In this document: in pieces, positions 32,986-39,399 of the stretch
Layout of the letters: the number at the start of each line of letters is the position of its first letter
How positions within the stretch are numbered: position 1 is the stretch's first letter
Origin: an uncultured Clostridia bacterium
GTDB lineage: Bacteria; Bacillota; Clostridia; Christensenellales; UBA1242
DNA length: 64,000 nucleotides
Reading direction: 5' to 3'
NCBI GenBank assembly: GCA_934756675.1
Contig: CAKVLG010000004.1
Location: 1-64,000, forward strand
Notes under the pieces: generated by a model
Databases searched by the model: none
What the model saw: only the letters and a program-made list of their open reading frames with translations
What the model was told of the DNA's origin: nothing
Program-made: the position numbers and the translations under genes

Positions 32986-33014
32986 ATTATATTGCATAAA
33001 CCAATTAAAGTCAA
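32986..33014 (-). promoter_or_regulatory. Promoter and leader of rplM-rpsI
   Basis: Minus strand: -35 ttgact (33014-33009), 17-bp spacer, -10 tataat (32991-32986). The leader contains gtgcat/atgcac-type complementarities and could be an L13 autoregulatory leader, which is inference. Confidence 0.75.
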
Positions 33015-33044
33015 TGATTTTTTAAAAAATTAATTATATTTTTA

Positions 33045-33779
33045 TTAATATTTAACTTCTTTAAGGTACAAAGCATACGGAGCTACGGTATTCCCAGCAA
33101 GTTTGCGGTCTTTTGCCTCGATCAACATCTTTAAATATCCTCTTTCACGCTGACCAAGACCAACTGCAATAAGTGACCCCATAATAATTCTTACCATATT
33201 ATATAAAAAGCCATTTCCAGTTATTACAAGCTTATATCTATTGTCCCCAAGGTCAACGATATTTACATCTAAAATTGTTCGCACCATGTTTGTTTTACCG
33301 CTCTTTCTTGCGACAAAAGATGTAAAGTCGTGCGTGCCAAGCAAACTTGGAAGCTCCGCTTTCATTCTTTCAACATCTAAAAAATCATTTACGCGAAGTT
33401 CACGCTCTGCAAGCAATGGTCTTTCTACTCTCGATTTATAAAAATAATACTCATATGTTTTTATTTTTGCATTGAACCTTGCATCAAAATCATCACTAGC
33501 ATACTCGCAACTAATAACAGCCACATCTTCTGGCAAAAAGGCATTGAGTGCACCAGCGAGCCTTGATTCTTTTATAACCTTATCACTTTTGAAACTAGCA
33601 ACTTGACCAAAGGCATTAACCCCTTTGTCTGTTCTGCCACTTGCTGATAAAACAATATCACTACCAAATAATTGGCGAAGCACTTTTTCAATTTCGCCTT
33701 GAACAGTGCGTTTGCCTGGTTGCGATTGCCAACCACTAAAATTTTTACCTAGATACTCGATTGTCAATTTATATTTCAT
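33045..33779 (-). CDS. truA: tRNA pseudouridine synthase A
   Basis: 244 residues from ATG 33779 (MKYKLTIEYLGKNFSGWQ). TruA makes pseudouridine 38-40 in the tRNA anticodon arm. The catalytic Asp51 is in SASGRTDKGVNAF; GFLYNMVRIIMG is the C-terminal signature. A 33-codon upstream in-frame extension crosses a terminator hairpin and lacks homology, so 33779 is chosen although no Shine-Dalgarno is obvious. Upstream are a T-run terminator (33812-33849) and a structured segment (33906-34018) that may regulate it. Confidence 0.94.
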   Translation of the reverse strand: MKYKLTIEYLGKNFSGWQSQPGKRTVQGEIEKVLRQLFGSDIVLSASGRTDKGVNAFGQVASFKSDKVIKESRLAGALNAFLPEDVAVISCEYASDDFDARFNAKIKTYEYYFYKSRVERPLLAERELRVNDFLDVERMKAELPSLLGTHDFTSFVARKSGKTNMVRTILDVNIVDLGDNRYKLVITGNGFLYNMVRIIMGSLIAVGLGQRERGYLKMLIEAKDRKLAGNTVAPYALYLKEVKY

Positions 33780-33811
33780 AAGAAAAATATACCATAACCA
33801 GCAAGATAAGT

Positions 33812-33849
33812 AAATAAAAAAAATAAAAGAGAACCATGAATTCTCTTTT
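33812..33849 (-). terminator. Terminator-like hairpin upstream of truA
   Basis: Minus strand: stem aaaagagaa/ttctctttt with a 7-nt loop, then attttttttattt. It lies 33 bp before the truA ATG, in the right place to act as an attenuator or as the end of a small RNA. Confidence 0.75.
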
Positions 33850-33905
33850 ACCCCACCAAATGCATTTAGTTTATTCATCTAATTACTAATAATTATACGT
33901 CTTGT

Positions 33906-34018
33906 GGTTACGATATGTTATTAGTTTTCTCTCGCGTTTACATTACATAAACGGATAGACAAAGTAAGCACGGTAAAGAATGACAAGGGTCATCATTTGG
34001 ATTTTCTCTACCGTAACC
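33906..34018 (-). promoter_or_regulatory. Candidate structured RNA leader of truA
   Basis: Minus strand, 113 nt closed by ggttac/gtaacc. Inside are two arms. The first is ggtagagaa/ttctttacc (with an internal tgac/gtca mini-stem); the second is cgttta/taaacg around a 7-nt loop. The result is a three-way junction followed about 55 nt later by a terminator hairpin, then truA. I do not recognise a known riboswitch consensus. A palindromic MITE with short terminal repeats is the main alternative. Confidence 0.45.
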
Positions 34019-34122
34019 TATTCTACACCACTAAACATAATATGTAAAGTGATTTTTACATAAAATTCAAAATTTTACAATATTTTTCAAAAATGCTTAT
34101 CTTTAAAAAATTATTGATTAGT

Positions 34123-34156
34123 CAAAGAGCCTTATTCGCAAGGCGAACAAGGCTCT
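34123..34156. other. Hairpin downstream of the 34230-34457 gene
   Basis: agagccttattcg/cgaacaaggctct, one mismatch, loop of about 5 nt. On the minus strand a T-run follows only after about 15 nt, so it is a weak terminator candidate. It and the truA leader region account for the 450-bp gap 33780-34229. Confidence 0.5.
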
Positions 34157-34229
34157 GAAAAGTCAGTTAAAACAATACTAACCATCGCTGGATAGTGAAT
34201 AAGCATCTTTCTCTTTTTTGACTTGAAGA

Positions 34230-34457
34230 TTAACAAACCAATTCCTCCTCTTCTGAATTTTGCCCGTTAACTGCAGTCTTTACTGCCTTCTTCTTCATTT
34301 CTTCTCTAAGTGCTTTTTCTCTTGCTTCAATGAATTGAGTGTACTTACCGATGATACCCGTTGTAAGTTCATCACTTATTTCTTTATCAGTGTAACTTTT
34401 GAGTATATCATCTGCCGACACCCATCTTCTATTGTCGTTATTGGTATATGAGTTCAT
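34230..34457 (-). CDS. Small hypothetical protein
   Basis: 75 residues from ATG 34457, which is preceded by a perfect aaaggaggag site. Acidic and basic segments are mixed: RRWVSADDILKSYTDKEIS, then a Lys/Glu-rich helix. No cysteines apart from the last residue; no membrane helix. The strong ribosome site supports it being real. Function unknown. Confidence 0.6.
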   Translation of the reverse strand: MNSYTNNDNRRWVSADDILKSYTDKEISDELTTGIIGKYTQFIEAREKALREEMKKKAVKTAVNGQNSEEEELVC

Positions 34458-34546
34458 ATTCGTCTCCTCCTTTACCATTAAGCCTATTGTATACCAAAAA
34501 GTCGATTTTGTAAATACCCTTTTTCAAAAAAATCGCACAAAAATAC

Positions 34547-34576
34547 AAAAAAGACCGCTTTTTGAGCGGTTTTTTC
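34547..34576 (-). terminator. Terminator of the patatin/ComEC-like/kinase-like operon
   Basis: Minus-strand stem aaccgct/agcggt with a T-run, shortly after the stop at 34593. Confidence 0.8.
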
Positions 34577-34592
34577 AATATTTTTATTCAAA

Positions 34593-35120
34593 TTATGCGT
34601 TTTTAGTGTATTTCTTTTGCATCTTATCTAAAATTTCATTTGCCACTTTTTCTGCACTTTTATGCTTATATGAAACAACAATATCTGCATTTTTTTGCAA
34701 CAACCCCATACGATTATGTATCGTTTTTTGAGAATTACAATAGAAATTTTTAAGCACTGATGTAGAGTATTTTACATTCTGTAAATCATTTTTCACAGTT
34801 TCTTCATCAGCTTTTATATAAACAAGTTCGCAGTTTCTTTTTATTTGTTTTACATTATCTTTTTTGCAAATTGCACCAGTTTCGAAATAAATAACAGTAT
34901 TGTTAAACTCTGTCATGTATTTTATTGTACCTTTTTCTTTATCCCTAAACTCGCGTCTGCCTTTTAATTTTAGTATATCTGTTAATGTATAAGGGATATT
35001 GTCGAACTCTATCAATGCGACTTCGTCCATATAATACATGTCTAATTTTTCAGCTAAAAAAGTGCAAACTTTTTTTGCTAACTCACGATTAAAACAAAAC
35101 ACACCGATATTTTGAACCAT
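34593..35120 (-). CDS. Shikimate kinase-like protein lacking the P-loop
   Basis: 175 residues from ATG 35120 (ggagggg ribosome site). The succession of motifs follows shikimate kinase: MDEVALIEFDN, GRREFRDKEKGTI, a VIYFETGAI strand, LVYIKADEETV, and the C-terminal RMGLLQKNADIVVSY followed by an AEKVANEILDKM helix. But where the Walker A GxxGxGKS should be, it reads CFNRELAKKV, so ATP binding in the usual way is unlikely. It is probably a pseudoenzyme. Co-transcribed with the ComEC-like gene 16 bp upstream. Confidence 0.6.
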   Translation of the reverse strand: MVQNIGVFCFNRELAKKVCTFLAEKLDMYYMDEVALIEFDNIPYTLTDILKLKGRREFRDKEKGTIKYMTEFNNTVIYFETGAICKKDNVKQIKRNCELVYIKADEETVKNDLQNVKYSTSVLKNFYCNSQKTIHNRMGLLQKNADIVVSYKHKSAEKVANEILDKMQKKYTKNA

Positions 35121-35136
35121 ACACCCCTCCTTTTTG

Positions 35137-36459
35137 TTAATCACCAAAATAACGTTTTACAACTTTTTTAGCAGTCTTAGTTCCCTTTTTCACAGATGTT
35201 TTTGAAACATCACCATTACTTTTAACACGAATACTAATAACAATTATTGTAGCAACAACGAATATTATGATAGCAATATAATACCAATGCACCACCTGCT
35301 TGTCAACAACATTGCCAGTAGAAATTCCCACCGTAAAAACCAAGCCGTCATTACCAACACCAAATATAATTGTTTGGTTAAGATCTGTTCTTAGTAAATA
35401 ATCATTAACACGATGCGTGAGTGAGTCAACAGTTTTTAAGAATGTTGCAGTTGGGTGACCATAGTTATTACCAGCACCAACACTTACAACAACATAAGTT
35501 GGGTCGAGCATTGTTAAAAGAGCTGTGCAATTGCTTGTGTCACTGCCATGGTGACCAGCTTGAAAAACAGATACTTTTTCAAATCTTGGTTTTTCTTCTG
35601 GCGAAAGCGTTTCAATAAACTCTTCCTCTATTTCTTTGTTTGCATCACCAGTGAACACAAAACTTTCTTGTTTATATTCAAGCAACATTACAGGTGAAGC
35701 ATTATTCTTACGTCTTGCATCTGTTGTACCAACTGTTTCAACAGGGTAACCCTCTGTCATTAAAGCATGAGCAGATACAGATTCATTAGATGTCTTTTGT
35801 GGCATAAAAAACTCGAATGTGTAACCACTTTCTTCTATCTTTAAACCGTCATAAGAAACATAAACCTTACATGGAATAGTACTTTCTTCACCTTCGGTAT
35901 AAAACTCGGTATACGCACATTTAACAAAATTTCTATAAGTTGCTGTTGTGACAATATTTTTATCCGTTGCATAATATTTTAGGTCTTCGTATGTATAATC
36001 AATTAAATCGCCCGTAGAATTTTTATCTTTAGCAATTTGGAAAGGTCTGTAAACATTTTTAATTTCAAATGTATCAAACACCCTTTTCATACCACCAGCA
36101 TGGTCACTATCACTGTGAGTTAAAATCAAATAATCGATAGTGCTATAATTTCTCGACTGAATATAATTGCAAACAGTTTTACCAGCCGATTCCACACCAG
36201 CATCAATAAGCATAGATTTTCCGCCAGGAAGTTCAATAAATGTCGAGTCGCCCTGACCAACATCAATATAATTAACAATCATATCTTGCGCATAAACTAC
36301 TTCAGCCGTAGCAGAATTACTTTTTAAATCTTTGTTAAGACCAAGAAAGTTTTCAATTTTTGTGCTAAACAAACAAGATATGCCAAGCACAATCGCTATC
36401 GCAATAATTATAAATACTTTTATTTTGACAACGTTCTTTCCTTCTCTATTTTTTGCCAT
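35137..36459 (-). CDS. Membrane-anchored metallo-beta-lactamase-fold protein, ComEC-C-terminal-like
   Basis: 440 residues from ATG 36459. An N-terminal membrane helix (about 12-31) is followed by an extracytosolic MBL domain: NYIDVGQGDSTFIELPGG, the metal motif THSDSDHAGG (about 114-123), FTGDANKEIE and FQAGHHGSDTSN. A C-terminal membrane helix (about 390-410) and a basic tail follow. This is the stand-alone form of the ComEC/Rec2 MBL domain, thought to be a nuclease or phosphodiesterase in related proteins. It overlaps the patatin gene by 40 bp. The substrate is unknown. Confidence 0.85.
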   Translation of the reverse strand: MAKNREGKNVVKIKVFIIIAIAIVLGISCLFSTKIENFLGLNKDLKSNSATAEVVYAQDMIVNYIDVGQGDSTFIELPGGKSMLIDAGVESAGKTVCNYIQSRNYSTIDYLILTHSDSDHAGGMKRVFDTFEIKNVYRPFQIAKDKNSTGDLIDYTYEDLKYYATDKNIVTTATYRNFVKCAYTEFYTEGEESTIPCKVYVSYDGLKIEESGYTFEFFMPQKTSNESVSAHALMTEGYPVETVGTTDARRKNNASPVMLLEYKQESFVFTGDANKEIEEEFIETLSPEEKPRFEKVSVFQAGHHGSDTSNCTALLTMLDPTYVVVSVGAGNNYGHPTATFLKTVDSLTHRVNDYLLRTDLNQTIIFGVGNDGLVFTVGISTGNVVDKQVVHWYYIAIIIFVVATIIVISIRVKSNGDVSKTSVKKGTKTAKKVVKRYFGD

Positions 36460-37277
36460 AATAATCTCACTTTTTTCTTTTGTTTCTTTTTTGTAAGCCT
36501 GCAAATAAGGTCTTTTTGAGCCATTACAGAGTTATAGCCTTCCGCAATCATTTCTTCAACACCATCAAGCTTTGATGAACTAAAAGCCGTCAAATTTGGC
36601 GTTAAAACCAAATCTGCATATTCAAGCTTTGCCTCAACCGTGCGTTGCATAAGCACACCAATTGTGCTAGACAACAATTGCCCAATTTTTAGCGATGATG
36701 TTCCTTGCCCACGTGTTGAGTTAACATCGACAGCAATAACAACGTCTGCACCCATATTATGCACAATATTTGCCGGAACGTTATTGCAAAGCCCACCATC
36801 TACCAAGTGATAATCACCATAGATAACAGGTTTAAAAATACCCGGAACACTACAGCTTCCAGCAACAGTCTTTGCCAAATCACCCGCCATAAAATCAATT
36901 TCTTTACCACTAACTAGATCCACACTTACAACAGACATAGGTATAGATAAATCAGCAAATGTTACATCATTTTTATTGAAACATTTTTTAATTAAATTTT
37001 CGATGCTTTCACTAGACGATGGTCGCCAGAAAAAGCGACTCGTTCTAATATCTTTTTCTTTAATATTTTTTGCAATGTTTTCGAGCTGTTTGGCATCATA
37101 TCCACCAGCATATAGAGCGCCAACAAGACTCCCCGCGCTAGTACCAGCAATATAGTCAATCTTTATGCCAAGTTCTTCAAATGCTTTTAAAACGCCAATA
37201 TGACCAATACCCCTGGCACCACCGCCGCCAAGAGCTAAACCAATTTTAACTTTTTTCTTCTTAGTAAATGGCCACAT
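36420..37277 (-). CDS. Patatin-like phospholipase (NTE/RssA family)
   Basis: 285 residues. The oxyanion GGGGARG (about 17-23), nucleophile GTSAGS (Ser47) and catalytic Asp in the DGG motif (LVDGGLCNN, about 160) are all present. A basic C-terminal tail (KKKQKKKVRLLW) could bind membranes. It likely hydrolyses phospholipids or lysolipids. First gene of an operon with the ComEC-like and kinase-like proteins. The final 40 bp overlap the next gene. Confidence 0.9.
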   Translation of the reverse strand: MWPFTKKKKVKIGLALGGGGARGIGHIGVLKAFEELGIKIDYIAGTSAGSLVGALYAGGYDAKQLENIAKNIKEKDIRTSRFFWRPSSSESIENLIKKCFNKNDVTFADLSIPMSVVSVDLVSGKEIDFMAGDLAKTVAGSCSVPGIFKPVIYGDYHLVDGGLCNNVPANIVHNMGADVVIAVDVNSTRGQGTSSLKIGQLLSSTIGVLMQRTVEAKLEYADLVLTPNLTAFSSSKLDGVEEMIAEGYNSVMAQKDLICRLTKKKQKKKVRLLWQKIEKERTLSK

Positions 37278-37294
37278 ATTCCCCTCTTAACTAA

Positions 37295-37323
37295 ATTATA
37301 CACAAAAATAAAGACACAATCAA
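37295..37323 (-). promoter_or_regulatory. Promoter for the patatin operon
   Basis: Minus strand: -35 ttgatt (37323-37318), 17-bp spacer, -10 tataat (37300-37295), then gagggga before the ATG. Confidence 0.75.
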
Positions 37324-37347
37324 ACTATTATGCCAATTATTTAGCAT

Positions 37348-37376
37348 AAAAAAAGCCACCCGAAGGTGGTTTTTTG
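37348..37376 (-). terminator. Terminator of the Glu-rich membrane protein gene
   Basis: Minus-strand stem aaccacc/ggtggc with a ttcg-type loop and a long T-run. Confidence 0.85.
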
Positions 37377-37385
37377 TTTAAATTA

Positions 37386-38366
37386 TTATTTTGCGGTTTT
37401 CTTTATCATTTCTTCGATTTCTTTAACTTCGTCTTCGTAACGTACTTTTTCTTTCTCGAGATATGATAAGAGTTTTACATTGTTTTGATATTTGCTTTCA
37501 TTTTTAGCAAGATATTCTTCAGCATCTTGAATTGAAGCCTTAAGCTCTGCAATATGCGCAACGAGTTCTTCTTGTTTTGCTTTCTTTTCTACATCGATAT
37601 TTTTGATATCTGTAACAGAATACATAACAAGGTTAAGGTTTGTAAGCTCTGCAGCTTTTCTATCAAGCAACTTTTGGTTACGAACTCTTCTTCTTTGAGT
37701 TCTTTCGTACTTATTGATAGCCTTTTTTGTTTTAACTAAATCTTTTTCGATTTTGTCTTGGCTTTCCTTGATTTTTTCAAGTCTTGTCTTATAGTCGAAA
37801 TCGCCGCCGTTATTGATATTATTAATGATAATTGTTGTATGTTCTGGTTTTTCTTCAACCTCTTCTACAACTTCATTCTCTTCATCTTCTTCAGTTTCTT
37901 CAACTGACTCTTCTGCTGGTTCTTCAATTTTGGCAGTTTCTTCTACAGGTTCAACTACTTCTTCGGAAGCCACTTCTTCTACAGGTTCAACTACTTCTTC
38001 GGTAGCTACTTCTTCAACTGGTTCTTCCACTACTTCTTCTGTAGATTCAGTTTCTTCTGCAGGTTTAACATCTGGAGCAGCAACTTCAACTTCTGGTTTT
38101 TCTTGTTGCTCTTGTTCTTCGTTTTCAGCCTTTCTTGCTTCAAGTCTTGCAAGCATTTGGTCGATATCAATTTCTGTATCTTCTTCAACTGGTTCTGCTT
38201 GTGGCTCTTCTACTACTGGCTCAACTTTAGCTTTTACTTTTTCAGTTTTAGGTAATCTGATTTTTTCTTCAGAAAACATTTTTACGACACTTGCAGTTAA
38301 AAAACCAAGGCTCGCAAGTGTACCAAGTGATAATACTACGATTGCAATAATTTGAAAAGTTGTCAT
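37386..38366 (-). CDS. Membrane-anchored Glu/Val-rich coiled-coil protein
   Basis: 326 residues from ATG 38366 (aaggag site). An N-terminal membrane helix (about 3-25) is followed by a very acidic, Glu/Val/Pro-rich low-complexity region (about 45-175) with near-tandem copies of EEVVEPVEE, and then a long basic/acidic coiled coil (about 195-326) with RTQRRRVRNQK. The topology, short N-terminus then tail, suggests a cytosolic body. It resembles envelope-tethered scaffold proteins such as EzrA only in layout. Function unknown. The stop is followed by a strong terminator. Confidence 0.7.
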   Translation of the reverse strand: MTTFQIIAIVVLSLGTLASLGFLTASVVKMFSEEKIRLPKTEKVKAKVEPVVEEPQAEPVEEDTEIDIDQMLARLEARKAENEEQEQQEKPEVEVAAPDVKPAEETESTEEVVEEPVEEVATEEVVEPVEEVASEEVVEPVEETAKIEEPAEESVEETEEDEENEVVEEVEEKPEHTTIIINNINNGGDFDYKTRLEKIKESQDKIEKDLVKTKKAINKYERTQRRRVRNQKLLDRKAAELTNLNLVMYSVTDIKNIDVEKKAKQEELVAHIAELKASIQDAEEYLAKNESKYQNNVKLLSYLEKEKVRYEDEVKEIEEMIKKTAK

Positions 38367-38399
38367 AATCAATTCTCCTTATTTCCCTTTTATATTTTG

Positions 38400-38757
38400 T
38401 GGTGGAGGCGGTGGGAATCGAACCCGCGTCCGAAATAGTTGTTCAAAAACCATCTACATGCATAGTTGACATTTATTAATCACATTTCCGGTAAGCCAAC
38501 ACACCAAAATGCGATTTTTGAGTTAAGTTTCAGCTATTCTACCTCAACCAAATAGCCTAACCCATAAACTTTGATACCTTAATAGTTTTTATGGGTGAAA
38601 AACCATTAAAGCATTTGCTAAACTTACGCAGCTAAAAGAGCTGGAGCAGCAAAAACAGAATTGTTATCTGCATTTAATTGTTTGCTATTTTTATCGCAGT
38701 ATGCCCTGCCACATGCCAGTTTTTGCCCGCGTATCCCGTCGAAACCTGTACGCCCCC
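38400..38757 (-). ncRNA. ssrA: Transfer-messenger RNA (tmRNA)
   Basis: 358 nt. The acceptor stem is gggggcg/cgcctcc, followed by discriminator A and an encoded CCA (38402-38400). The T-arm (gggttcgattccc) and the 5' GTACAGGTTTCGACGGG are canonical. The mRNA-like frame ends gctcttttagctgcgtaa. The tag probably reads ADNNSVFAAPALLAA if Ala (gca at 38671-38669) is the resume codon; the exact resume codon is inferred. smpB lies directly upstream and rnr beyond it. It rescues stalled ribosomes. Confidence 0.97.
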
Positions 38758-38774
38758 AAAGAAAGGGTTTTATG

Positions 38775-39221
38775 CTAAATTTTGCATCTTACTTCGCGAT
38801 CAATCTCACGTTGCAAATCTTTCTTTTGAATTACTTCTTTCTTTTCAAATTCTTTTTTACCTTTTGCAAGCCCAATTTCTAGTTTAACATAGTTGCCGCT
38901 AAAATAGGCTTTTAATGGAACAAGTGTGTAACTTTTTGTAACTACCTTTTTCGAAAGCCTGTCTATCTCATTGCGGGATAAAAGCAACTTTCTTGTTCTT
39001 GTTTCATCTGGAATAAAGGCAGATGTTTTGTCGAATGTAGATATGTGTGCACCAACCAAAAAAGCTTCGTTATTCAAAATTCTTACATAAGAATCTTTCA
39101 AATTAAGTTTCCCTTTTCTGATTGATTTTACTTCACTACCGACCAAGACAATGCCCGCTTCTAAGGTGTCTTCAATTTGATAGTCGTGATATGCTTTGCG
39201 GTTTTCAGATACTATTTTCAT
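38775..39221 (-). CDS. smpB: SsrA-binding protein SmpB
   Basis: 148 residues from ATG 39221 (MKIVSENRKAYHDYQIEDT). SmpB binds the tRNA-like end of tmRNA and enters the A site. GSEVKSIRKGKLNLKDSYV, LLLSRNEIDRL and the basic C-terminal tail (KKDLQREIDREVRCKI) are typical. It lies 17 bp upstream of ssrA. The smpB ribosome site aggag directly follows a -10 box, so initiation may start from a very short leader. Confidence 0.95.
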   Translation of the reverse strand: MKIVSENRKAYHDYQIEDTLEAGIVLVGSEVKSIRKGKLNLKDSYVRILNNEAFLVGAHISTFDKTSAFIPDETRTRKLLLSRNEIDRLSKKVVTKSYTLVPLKAYFSGNYVKLEIGLAKGKKEFEKKEVIQKKDLQREIDREVRCKI

Positions 39222-39234
39222 CTTAGCGTCTCCT

Positions 39235-39263
39235 ATTATAGCACATAGTATATTGTTTTTCAA
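39235..39263 (-). promoter_or_regulatory. Promoter for smpB-ssrA
   Basis: Minus strand: -35 ttgaaa (39263-39258), 17-bp spacer, -10 tataat (39240-39235). Only 13 bp remain before the ATG, with aggag immediately after the -10. Confidence 0.65.
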
Positions 39264-39399
39264 TATCTTTTTTAATTTTTTATAAATTTTCCACTAGTTT
39301 TTAATGTGAAAATACTTCATTTTGCGGTTTTTAGCACTTTTACCAAGTTGAAACTAACAAATTAATACATAAAACCGCAATTTATATTCTGCAATTTTT

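Noticed and set aside
33780..33878. Longer N-terminus for TruA
   Set aside because: The extra 33 codons cross the terminator hairpin and have no homology to TruA.
33906..34018. Known riboswitch class upstream of truA (TPP, purine, SAM, c-di-GMP, fluoride, THF)
   Set aside because: None of the conserved core sequences of those classes could be found; reported only as a candidate of unknown type.
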